Shown piece after piece: positions 45,601 through 55,365 of a stretch of 64,000 nt of DNA. The notes under the pieces were generated by a model. The model saw only the letters and a program-made list of their open reading frames with translations, was not told where the DNA came from and did no database searches. Every line of letters starts with the position of its first letter. The first letter of the stretch is position 1. A program made the translations under genes and the position numbers. Origin of the DNA: Isoetes taiwanensis (lineage: Eukaryota > Streptophyta > Lycopodiopsida > Isoetales > Isoetaceae); NCBI GenBank assembly GCA_021234155.1, contig JAJEKV010000027.1:15594891-15658890 (forward strand), in the 5' to 3' direction.

Positions 45601-47169
45601 CAACAACTTTTTAAAAAGGTTGCAACAACTTTTTAAAAGGATGCAATATACACCGCATCAAACACCGACCAAATTTTGATGTCGACTAACAGCAGAATCC
45701 AACTCGATTGCCAAGTTTCAAAGCGATGGCCAGTGGAGCAGCTACACGCGAAGGGTCCTCAGGTAAGAAGCCGTGAATTTTGCTTCCATTGCCATGAATT
45801 TTTGTAGGGAAGCTCGTGGAAGGGTTTTTATAGGAAGTTGCTTGGATAAAGAAGGGAGATTACCAAAAAGTAGCTCCGTTGCGGTTGCCAGAGCATTGGA
45901 TTAACTGAGCTTGCGTGAGAGCATCCACAGACAATGGGAGCATAGAGGCAAAAAAGAGAAGGAACTTTTTAGTTGTGGTTGTTTCTGGGATTAGCATTAT
46001 GAGATGTTATATGTGGTTGTCCACAACATCTCATAACGCCTCTTGTGCCAGGTCAACAAAGCTCTTACTCTGCTCATAGCAACTCTCATAATGATGACCT
46101 AATCAATATTAGCCTTTGATTCCCATGCTCCATTGCAGTTACGCACAGATTAATGCAAGAGTTCATATTTGCTAAAGTCTCAGAAAGCTGAGACAGCAAT
46201 GCAGATTACCTATTACAAAGACCATTTATAATCAAACATTTGCCAGTCTCTATGATCATCACATCGGGCACATTTGTTATGTGAAATGACAAATCCGAAT
46301 TGGCATTCAAAGGATCTAGATAAACCACCAGGAGAATAGGTAGAAGACCTAATTATCCCCTTCTAATTCCGTAGCACCTCATAATCAAAGAGCACACGAG
46401 AAGCAACAGTCTCTAGAATGATGCTAGCGAAGTCATCTGCATGAATTTGGGAATTCAAGAGCATAACAACGACAAATTCAAGAAAAGCAAATACTAAATA
46501 AGGGTTGGCGTCTCCAAGAACTAAGCCACGCTATCCAAAAAAAATCCTAGGTACAAGTCATACCTGAGCCTGATGCAAGTCATACCTGAGCCCTCCAAAT
46601 TTAGCAAGCCGTGTGCAAATCCCTCCAAAGAAGGGTTTTTTGGTATACATGCATTTGCCCGCTGAACCATGGCCACCAAATTTGCGCGATTGCAGACAAC
46701 ATCATTAAGTACTATAACACAAAGTGCTAGCGAAAAATACAAGGGGAAGAAAATCAGCTAGTTCAATCCTGATCCCTGAGTTTGGGATATTACGGATGAC
46801 AAAACCAAGTTCCAACACCAAAAAATACAAAGGAAAAAAAATACCTTGTAGTTGCTATGTTGGATTTAGCTAGCCATAGCCTAACCAAACAAGAAAAACA
46901 CATGATCTATTTGAGAATACTAGACGTACACGAAAGTCCAAAACCATTAATATCATGTAATATATCATTTAGAAATCAAATAAAAAATAGTAACGCTGAA
47001 AAGTACACGTGCCAAATCATCGGAAAATTGGGGCTAGATTCAACCCTAAAAAGCTATACATGCCAACCATCCAGGGACTGTGTCGAAGGTTTTTGCAAAG
47101 TCCACAAAGCAATAATAAAGATCCTAGCGTCTATTACGACTATCCTTTAGCAAAGTACGCAATGTAAAA
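45601..47169. other. No gene seen; holds one strong hairpin
   Basis: Contains a hairpin at 45997-46036 and a small duplication (CAAGTCATACCTGAGCC twice at about 46555-46592). Otherwise AT-rich, no recognised frame. Confidence 0.4.
45997..46036. repeat. Hairpin with 12 bp plus 4 bp stem
   Basis: TTATGAGATGTT (45997-46008) pairs with AACATCTCATAA (46025-46036). After a 4 nt bulge GTGG pairs with CCAC around a TTGT loop. Confidence 0.6.
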
Positions 47170-48165
47170 ATGTGATCATAGAAGGCCTAAACCCTAACTG
47201 GCCAATTGCATGAACCCCTAATTCCTCAACCCAAGTTGTTAACTATTTTTCTAGCATTCCTGCTAGCAACTTTGTATATAAGGAAGGAAGGTACTTTTAT
47301 CGAAGGGGCTAATCATAATTGTGCGTTACTTAGCAAGGCAGTGCTTGTCACTAGCTTTTTAAATAAAAACCACTCTACTTACGTCTATTGTGCAAAAATT
47401 CCTTCTTGGAGGGCCCTATTAAACTTAAACAATTTGTGGTCCAGTGCATTTCACAGCTCTGTCTATGCGCCCTACAAATCCATGGCTTTATCGGTGAGGT
47501 GGCACAAGCCTTGAACATCATCTTCCGCCATGACAGTCAAGGTAGGTCATGTCTGCCTTGGTACGTTAAATGGCCTCCTGTGCGGATCATAGAGCTATGT
47601 TAAGTACTGCATCCACTGATCACTAGAGATATTGCTAGGAGCCTGCTGAACTCATGTAAAACGTTTCTCCAAAATGCCTTAGAGTTGCATGCAAGAAGAA
47701 AAAACATGTCATGTTGATGCAACGTCATGTATTGAGTCATCTTTCCTTTGGAAAAAGCCTTATATTGCTCCTTAGCTTGCACACAAAGAACATGGTCAAG
47801 CATCAGCCTAAGTTGTCTCTTGAGCTCTTTACATTGATCATTAGACCACACATTTCTAAGGAAAACAGGAGGCAACTGAAGTCCTCCTAGTCTACCGTTG
47901 TCAATAGCATTGTTACAAGTTTTTCATTTTGCTGCTCTAGAGTGGAAGGCAATATCAGAGAGGTCCTCAACAGTAGCTGGGTATAAGTCACAAATTTATT
48001 ATAATCTAGTCGGAACTATGGTGGTTTGCAAGAGCTTATCTAACATTACATCTATACTGGCCATTAATCAACTGTCAAAAAGAGGGGTTGATGGTCAAAA
48101 TGCGCCTTCTCATATCTGCTTGTTCCCACTTGCACATGTGTGATCGGATGAAGATCATGTTCGAC
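47170..48165 (-). pseudogene. Decayed LINE ORF2 (end of endonuclease to start of RT)
   Basis: Read on the minus strand from about 48165: FDHQPLFLTVDG resembles the closing SDH.P motif of an APE endonuclease. Then come NDQCKELKRQLRLMLDHVL ... AKEQYKAFSKGKM and CNSKAFWRNVLHEF, the linker with the FW motif. Further on, DDVQGLCHLTDKAMDL, stops, then NALDHKLFKFNRALQEGIF matches the 'V...L..KA.D..G...E' start of LINE reverse transcriptase. The rest is scrambled. Many stops and frameshifts; an old relic unrelated by family to the 18-26 kb LINE. Confidence 0.45.
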
Positions 48166-49399
48166 TATGACATAGTCTACAACACTAGACCCTGCACTCT
48201 AGTTCTCTTGCTGACAAGTGTATGAGGCAAAAGATGACCATTATGAGAAAAGCTGCTAGAGCAGCTAGCAGGTGTTGTTCTTGACGAGGCTCGGCCTTCT
48301 AGCACAGAGAAAAAAAGGACTGTGTTGTTCTTGTTATGGCGGGGCCTTCTAGAGGGGTGATGGAAAATGGCTGGATGTCTTGTTACTATGAGGCACCTAC
48401 CTTGTTGTGAGATGGTTTTTGATATGCACGTGGGATATTATGGACAATAGTGTTTAAGACTTCAGAGATTTAGTTTTGCACAATTCGGTGGAACACTTGT
48501 TCTTTAAGATGTAATATTTTGTGATGACACCAACACCCTTGTGTGCTGATTTTTGTTGCAGCTGTTGTTGTCGTCGTTATTGTTGTTGTTGGCTTGGTTT
48601 CTTTTAGCAATAGGGTGGGGTGATAGATAGGAGTGCAACCATGGGAAAATTTACAAGTTTGCCTTGATTTATATGGAACCCTACCAGAAATTCTGTTATT
48701 ACTTATGCAGCGGCCGCAGTTACCTGTTATCAATCGTCCATTCCTCATGTTTTCTGTCAAAGCCCAATTACATGTACAAGGCTCATGATTAAGCATTCAA
48801 ACAGCAGAAAAACAGATCGTAACAATTATACTTAAAAGTTATGGTTTCAATGCATCTCAGCCATAAGATGCCATGTCACTTCATGTAATGGGAAATGCAA
48901 CTTCAGAACATAGTGATACCTTTATGTACATATAACAGTGCATCATTTGATGTATCATTGATTTGCCTTGCTTCTAGGCCTGCAGATCTTCCACAAGTTA
49001 ATAGACTGGCACAAGAACCACTAGAGATGTGCCACTAGTAGATAAATAAACAACACAGTTGCTACTCCATTGTAATGCTTGCCCTTTCCAATTCGAACGG
49101 AAATGGTGCAAAACCTGGACTCAATAGAAAGTACCAACTTAATTGCTTACCATAAACATGATTTATGGTAACTAGGATGTATAGTTCCCCAGGTTGTAGA
49201 CCAGCTGGTTTGATGAATAGTTCTCAAGGGTGTATACCATTATCCTGGCAAAAGACAGCACTGTTTTCATAAATCAATTGAATTGCTATTTTTGACAATG
49301 CACCTCTAGACCTGTGCTTTTGCTTCTTCAAAGATGTCAGCATAATATGACGCTCTCAGAGAAGTAAACCATATGGTCATTCTCCATGCAATAAGCAAG
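48166..49399. other. No gene seen
   Basis: A minus-strand frame of 108 codons at 48470-48796 contains a Thr run encoded by GTTGTT/GTCGTC repeats and a Cys-rich start, but shows no known domain. A phrase TGTTGTTCTTG...GGCCTTCTAG is duplicated at about 48265-48355. Confidence 0.4.
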
Positions 49400-49404
49400 T
49401 TAAT

Positions 49405-49942
49405 TTTTACGGATAAGGGCTAAAAGGCAATTGATTGAAAGATATAGTTGACAAACACGAGCACTAAAAGTGGATTGTGTATTCAATAAGAGAAATATTG
49501 AGTACAACAGGAGTTAAGTAATAGTCCAACCGCCCGACCACGGAACTAGCACTTCAAACAATGAAGTTAATCGCCAGGAGCCTCCAAGACTCCGCCGCTA
49601 ATCCCTCCCCTGAACTATGATGCAATCTGAGCAAAGCCAATCTTCTAGGAGACAACCAATGATGCCCCATTATTTCCATAACATGTTCTTATAACCCATC
49701 AAGGATCTATTCTTGTCCTCTCATCTATTATTAGCTCTGGCTCCTGTAATACACCAGACTAAGATTAGCATCATCTATTCTTTAAACTCCTCCAATCATA
49801 GATAGCCAATAATAGAGTAGCTAATTCTATTTCTATGGTGCACTATGATTGGCATGACAATTAGAATAGCTAATTACGATGCCATGGTTGTATAAAAGTT
49901 CGGACTTTCTCATAACATTCTAACTTTTAGAATGTATTCGTA
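49405..49942 (-). repeat. 3' LTR of the chromovirus
   Basis: Same text as 54332-54869 with about five substitutions. The outer three bases at the internal side differ from the 5' LTR, so the exact start is uncertain by 3 bp. Confidence 0.88.
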
Positions 49943-49964
49943 TGTTCTCGTCGGGGGTAAAGAA

Positions 49965-50180
49965 TCAACTGTCCTCAGTTGGCAAAGTAGATGACCCCCC
50001 TGGAAATAATATAGGCCTGTTACATTCACTGCGCAGATAAACTTCCCTGTAAGCTTCCAACAGAGGTAAGTAATGCTCAAAATAATCCTCCGATTTCCAT
50101 TCTGCCTCAGTATGTGGCACGTCCTTATACTTTACCAAATATCTGCGTTTAAGACCGCGACCCTTATGCCTCATAATCAT
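49965..50180 (-). pseudogene. Chromodomain at the end of integrase
   Basis: KRRYLVKYKDVPHTEAEWKS followed by EHYLPLLEAYRE is the chromodomain typical of chromovirus integrases, which steers insertion to particular chromatin. It is in a separate frame from the integrase core, so expression as one polyprotein is broken. Confidence 0.75.
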
Positions 50181-50211
50181 TTTCAGGTTGGTATCTTTGG
50201 ATTGTCATCCA

Positions 50212-50457
50212 CTAACACCGGGTTCTCGATGCTTGCGGCACTAATTGTGGGTTAACTCCTTTAAATGGCACGAGATATTCCACATTAAAAGAATTAAGCA
50301 TCTTCCAAGTATCGGGCAATTCCAACCTGTAAACATTATCATTTATCTTTTCAATGATCCTGAAAGGTCCATAAAACCTGGTAAGAAGCTTGTGCTTTTT
50401 CTGTTCGGAAGGAGCACGTCTTTCCTTAATGATTCTAATGAATACCCAGTCATCCAC
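50212..50457 (-). pseudogene. Integrase C-terminal (GPY/F-type) segment
   Basis: DDWVFIRIIKERRAPSEQKK then KLLTRFYGPFRIIEKINDNV and YRLELPD. The RFYGPF block is the GPY/F module between the integrase core and the chromodomain. Confidence 0.7.
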
Positions 50458-50755
50458 TTGATATAGAACCGCGTCTCATGTTTCTGTTCGCTTGACGAGT
50501 GTACACCGTCATGTGCAATAGTGAGTGCCGCCTGGTAGATTCTAAAACAAAGATCCATATCTTTAGCAACCCGATCCGCCTCCATCACACCTTCGCTACT
50601 TTAATAACAGGATTTGAGGTAAACGTCCCTCAGATAACATAAAAAGGTGATAAACCCGTATCGTGAGTGTGTGGCCATATTATAAGCAAACTGAACCACT
50701 GGCAGATACCGCTCCCAATCAGAAACCTGCTCATGTACAAAACTGCGTAACATGC

Positions 50756-51433
50756 TTAGAAGAGTTCTATGAGCAACTTAAATGCGCCCATCCGTCCCGA
50801 GGATGGAAAGTCAGAGAAATGCATCCTTGTACCTAAATTTGTAAACAATGCTCTCCAAAACTTGCTGCAAAACTTTGAATCTCTGTCAGAAATTATTACC
50901 TCTGGCAATCCATGATTCTTAAATACTTCTTTCAAAAATAATCGTGCAGCATCATGAGCTTTTAAAGTCTTTTTGCAAGGAATAAAGATTGCATACTTAC
51001 TCAGACGATCCACAATGGTCCAAACCTGATCATTACCTTGTCTGCTCCGTGGAACACTAACAAAGTCCATACTGATATGCTGAAAAGGTTTTTCCGGAAT
51101 ACTTAGTGCCATCAATAATCCTGGTACCTTGGCATGAGAATCTTTAGTTTTCTGACACACAAGACATCTTTCCACAAATGCAACAACATCTTTTCTGATA
51201 GTTTTCCAATAGAAATACTTTGAAACCAAATCATGAGTATTAAAAATACCCCTATGACCTGCTATTGGTACCTCATGGCATTCTCGTAGAACCGTTTCCC
51301 TGAATTGTGGAGTAACACAAAGACAATCTTTGAAAAAACAAATATCCTTTACGTAAATAAAAATTATCAATAACACGTTGCTGGCTTTCATGCAAATCAA
51401 TCCAAACACTACCAAATTCATCATCTTGCTCAT
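50756..51433 (-). pseudogene. Integrase: zinc-binding domain and most of the core, damaged end
   Basis: HEVPIAGHRGIFNTHDLVSK and CLVCQKTK give the HHCC zinc site. FQHISMDFVSVPRS has the first catalytic Asp and VIISDRDSKFCSKFW the second. The third acidic residue should follow TDGR near 50780, but the frame shifts (FSDFPSSGRMG instead of FHPQTDG). In the right frame a TAA stands just after TDGRI. Strand transfer activity should be lost. Confidence 0.8.
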
Positions 51434-52127
51434 ACATACCCTTCATTGCCTCAAATGTGCTTTCCCGCCAAAGGGAAAAATTATTCACCTGAATAATGTC
51501 ATCAGAATGACGCACGCGACTAAGAGCATCAGCAACTTTATTCTGTGGACCTGACTTATAATAAATAGCATTAGTATCAATGCCAAAACGTTGTAACAAC
51601 TCTGCCCATTTAACCTGGCGGGGGCTGGCAGAAGCTTGTGTCAACAAAAACTGAATACTTTGCTGGTCCGTTTTAATGTGAAAAGCACTACCCACAAGAT
51701 AATGTTTCCAAATTTTTAAAGCATGCACAATAGCCAATAGTTCTTTTTCATAGACCGTATAGTTTAATTCCGCAGAATTAAGCTTACGACTCTCAAAAGC
51801 AATAGGATGCCCATCTTGTTCTAATACTGCCCCTATAGAAGAACCACTTGCATCAGTACAGCAAACAAAGTATTGCTTAGAAAAATCTGGCAATTGTAAA
51901 ACAGGCGTGGTAATAAGGCGTTGCTTCAAAGATTGAAAAGCCTGTGCTTGAGAGCGTTCCCAATGAAAGGGTGTGTCATGCTTTAACAAATTTGTTAAGG
52001 GCAAAGCTAACTGAGCAAAATTACGGACAAACCGTCGATAATAGCTACAAAGTCCCAAAAAGGAACGTACCTCAGTGACATTTTGTGGAACTGGCCAGTT
52101 TTGCACCACTTGCACTTTTTGGATCAA
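51273..52127 (-). pseudogene. Reverse transcriptase thumb and RNase H
   Basis: Continues pol in another frame: VQVVQNWPVPQNVTEVRSFL, FLGLCSYYRRFVRNFA, then RNase H with CCTDASGSSIGAVLEQDG, YTVYEKELLAIVHALKIWKH and TDQQSIQFLLTQ. A TGA and a lost base near 52128 separate it from the RT fingers/palm. Confidence 0.85.
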
Positions 52128-52128
52128 C

Positions 52129-54288
52129 TCAAATACCTTTTGCAGAAACTACATGCCCCAAATACTCAATTTGAGATTGGAAGAAAAAACTTTTCTTACG
52201 GTTTATTTGAAATTTTTGATCACGCAACGTATTCAACACCTGACGCAAATGATCCATGTGCTCGGTCTCATTGCTACTGTAAACCAAAATATCATCCAAA
52301 AAGACTACAACAAACTTGCCCAAAAAGGGTCTCAAAACTCTACTCATCATGCGACAAAAAGTTGCAGGGGCATTAATTAGTCCGAAAGGCATAACTAAAA
52401 ATTCATAATGACCATAAGGTGTGCGAAAAGCTGTTTTATGAATGTCTGGTTCATGCACACGAACCTGATGATAGCCAGATTTTAAATCTATCTTACTGAA
52501 GATGGTGGCGCCCTTCAACTGATCCAGCAAGTCATCCACTCGAGGAATTGGATATTTATTCTTGATTGTGAACTTATTGAGGGCCCTGTAATCAATACAC
52601 ATACGGAAAGAACCATCTTTTTTGTTAACCAAAAGAACTGGTGCTCCAAATGGTGAGCTACTTTCTCGGATCAAACCACGATCCAACAAATCTTGAACTT
52701 GCTTTTGAACTTCATCAAGCATAACTGGTGACATTCTGTAAGGATGTTTCACTATTGGTTCAGTGCCTGGAACTAACTCAATGCGATGATTTTCCGGTCG
52801 ATCAGGTGGCATCTCCACAACATCATCGTTAAACAATGCTTCATACTTATTAAGAAATTGCAAACGAGCACGGTCCAAATCATTAGTAACAGTGGTAGCT
52901 TGCTCAGGAGGAAAAATATATACAAGATAAACTCCTATGGGCTCATGTCGCACACATCTTTTAAAAGCAGCATGACTAATCATGATAGCAGGATTGGAAG
53001 ATTTTATACCTTTGAAGGTTACTCCATCAACAGTGACTTCGAGAGTCTTGTAATTGACTACAGGATCAATTTGTCTCCACCATGGAATTCCAAGTACAAT
53101 GTCCACTTTCCTCAAATTTGGAACCACCATAAAATCACGAGTCGTGACATAATCACCAAGTGCAAATTTTTGCTGTGGTACTTTTGCTGAACAAGAACCA
53201 AACATGTTAGTACAAATGCCTGCCACTGTACGATTAGGAAAACGAACAGTAGGCAATCCCAAACGTTGAACAAGTTCTGAGGAAATGAGATCATGCGAGG
53301 CGCCATTGTCCAATTGCACAATCACATGAGTGTGACCAATATGTCCATCAAACAACAAAAGATCATGAGAATCTGCGTCCCCTGGAATCTCAGATGTGCC
53401 GGCATTGACCTTTTCCTTATCACCACCTCGCTTATCATCACGTCCACCATGGTCACTACCACGGCTAGATCTTCCCCGCTTACCAACACGGCAATCACGA
53501 GCATAGTGACCTTGACGGCCACACTGGTAACATGCATCAGCTTCAGAGGTAGCAGGACGTGGCTGTTTGCCCAATCGATCAAATACAGATCTTCTGGGAC
53601 CTTCAGATCTTCTTGGACCATCCTGATCACGAACCATGTCTACATTGTTTGCACGCATTCGAGGTGAAAACCTTCGCCTTTGTTGCTGCTGGCGCTGCCT
53701 TGAATTTGAACCTCGCGCAAGATCATCCTTCTCCATCTCTAATGCAGCTGTGCGAGCATGTTGCAAAGTTCGAGGTCGGCATAACTTCAACATATGTGAA
53801 TATCGGTACTTGAGAGCACCAATGAAACGAGTCTTAATCTCCCTTTTTGTTAATCTCGCCATTTGACTTAACAATGTGTTAAATCTATTGGTGAAATCAT
53901 CCACTGATTCATCAGCACGCTGCTTCCCATAGAAGTAATCCAACTCCACCTTCGGATCCTTAGGCTTTTTCTCCTTCACAGTGCCATCACCATTGTCTTG
54001 GTCCAACTTTTGCACCAAAAGCTTTTGTAACAACTCATTTTGCTTCACAAGCAAACGAGTCAGGCTATCTCGAGATGTTTTCTTCTTAGTTTTTTTCATC
54101 ATAGTTCTAGCAGGATTAAAAGGTTTTACAACTTGCTCTTCTGACTCTCCATCGTCATCCAAATTATCATCCATAGGAACATCTTCCCTCTCAACAGAAT
54201 TATCGTCCTCGATCGGGATTCCATCAAAATCTTCTTCCACAATCTGCTCGACAGCAGCACGCTTCAGACTTTTTGCCTTCTTCGCCAT
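52129..54288 (-). CDS. Gag-Pol (Gag, zinc knuckle, protease, RT) of the chromovirus
   Basis: ATG at 54288 ([20 protein letters not shown]) 44 nt after the LTR; 719 residues. Gag is acidic then basic, with [20 protein letters not shown] as capsid-like core. The CCHC knuckle is [14 protein letters not shown]. The protease site reads [13 protein letters not shown], an Asn where D(S/T)G is usual. RT holds [33 protein letters not shown] and the catalytic [11 protein letters not shown]. It ends ...[11 protein letters not shown] at a TGA. The DNGA site may be normal for this lineage or an inactivating change. Confidence 0.88.
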   Translation of the reverse strand: MAKKAKSLKRAAVEQIVEEDFDGIPIEDDNSVEREDVPMDDNLDDDGESEEQVVKPFNPARTMMKKTKKKTSRDSLTRLLVKQNELLQKLLVQKLDQDNGDGTVKEKKPKDPKVELDYFYGKQRADESVDDFTNRFNTLLSQMARLTKREIKTRFIGALKYRYSHMLKLCRPRTLQHARTAALEMEKDDLARGSNSRQRQQQQRRRFSPRMRANNVDMVRDQDGPRRSEGPRRSVFDRLGKQPRPATSEADACYQCGRQGHYARDCRVGKRGRSSRGSDHGGRDDKRGGDKEKVNAGTSEIPGDADSHDLLLFDGHIGHTHVIVQLDNGASHDLISSELVQRLGLPTVRFPNRTVAGICTNMFGSCSAKVPQQKFALGDYVTTRDFMVVPNLRKVDIVLGIPWWRQIDPVVNYKTLEVTVDGVTFKGIKSSNPAIMISHAAFKRCVRHEPIGVYLVYIFPPEQATTVTNDLDRARLQFLNKYEALFNDDVVEMPPDRPENHRIELVPGTEPIVKHPYRMSPVMLDEVQKQVQDLLDRGLIRESSSPFGAPVLLVNKKDGSFRMCIDYRALNKFTIKNKYPIPRVDDLLDQLKGATIFSKIDLKSGYHQVRVHEPDIHKTAFRTPYGHYEFLVMPFGLINAPATFCRMMSRVLRPFLGKFVVVFLDDILVYSSNETEHMDHLRQVLNTLRDQKFQINRKKSFFFQSQIEYLGHVVSAKGI

Positions 54289-54309
54289 ATCCGCTCACCG
54301 TCAAGATGG

Positions 54310-54331
54310 ATTTTCACGTTGGGTTCACCAC
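54310..54331 (-). promoter_or_regulatory. Primer-binding site of the chromovirus
   Basis: TGGTGAACCCAACGTG begins one or two bases after the 5' LTR. It is similar to, but not the same as, the tRNA-Lys type TGGCGCCCAACGTGGGG. The priming tRNA is not settled. Confidence 0.5.
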
Positions 54332-54872
54332 TTTTACGGATAAGGGCTAAAAGGCAATTGATTGAAAGATATAGTTGACAAACACGAGCACTAAAAGTGG
54401 ATTGTGTATTCAATAAGAGAAATATTGAGTACAACAGGAGTTAAGTAATAGTCCAACCGCCCGACCACGGAACTAGCACTTCAAACAATGAAGTTAATCG
54501 CCAGGAGCCTCCAAGACTCCGCCGCTAATCCCTCCCCTGAACTATGATGCAATCTGAGCAAAGCCAATCTTCTAGGAGACAACCAATGATGCCCCATTAT
54601 TTCCATAACATGTTCTTATAACCCATCAAGGATCTATTCTTGTCCTCTCATCCATTATTAGCTCTGGCTCCTGTAATACACCAGACTAAGATTAGCATCA
54701 TCTATTCTTTAAACTCCTCCAATCATAGATAGCCAATAATAGAGTAGCTAATTCTATTTCTATGGTGCACTATGATTGGCATGACAATTAGAATAGCTAA
54801 TTCTGATGCCATGGTTGTATAAAAGTCTGGACTTTCTCATAACATTCTAACTTTTAGAATGTATTCGTAACA
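54332..54872 (-). repeat. 5' LTR of the chromovirus
   Basis: On the minus strand it starts TGTTACGAATAC and ends CCGTAAAA. TATAAAAG lies at 54818-54825 on the plus strand. The reverse-strand AT-rich region near 54785-54810 could hold the promoter. Confidence 0.88.
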
Positions 54873-54877
54873 TTAAT

Positions 54878-55365
54878 ATCTTGGCCCTTGTCATGGGTAT
54901 AGAAGTCATAACATAGCATATGCTTTGAGCAAAGAGAATGCTTTGTTTTCAATATGCATGTCAAAGGACAGGCATTGAGATCAGAGCGATACCAGCTGTC
55001 AGATCTGAGCTGATTAAAAGTCCAAAATGGTTATGGACTCCACTCATTGTCAATATTGCTGCAATCATACCTGCATCAGCAAGAAGCCTAAACAATTAAG
55101 TTTACAGCTACAAGAAACCATGATAATCTTGTTAACTTCCTCTATAAGAGGGTTTAATCCCAAGTAAAAGAAAGCACTTCCTGTTAAGGCAGATCACTTG
55201 CCCCTTTTCATAGATCATGCCAACACTAGCTCAGCCCTGCTGGTTAAGACAAAACTTGCCCGTCTAGATCATGCCAATAACTATCTCAGCTTAATGGCCT
55301 TGCCAAAATACCTGCTTGATACAATCCGTCACTAGGGTAAAAAGGTACTCTCGTTCCCCTCATAA
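54878..55365. other. Flank between retroelement and PPR gene
   Basis: AT-rich; probably includes the 3' UTR of the PPR gene. No gene seen. Confidence 0.45.

Larger units (their letters stand above)
49400..54877 (-). mobile_element. Ty3/gypsy chromovirus, nearly complete, recent
   Basis: Two LTRs (49405-49942 and 54332-54872) flank gag-pol on the minus strand. TTAAT (49400-49404 and 54873-54877) is a 5 bp target-site duplication. By eye I count five mismatches over about 538 bp between the LTRs, under 1% divergence, so insertion was recent. Domain order is Gag, zinc knuckle, protease, RT, RNase H, integrase, chromodomain. Pol carries several stops and frameshifts. Confidence 0.9.

Noticed and set aside
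53112-54343. Plus-strand frames across the chromovirus gag
   Set aside because: Antisense shadows of the minus-strand Gag-Pol frame.
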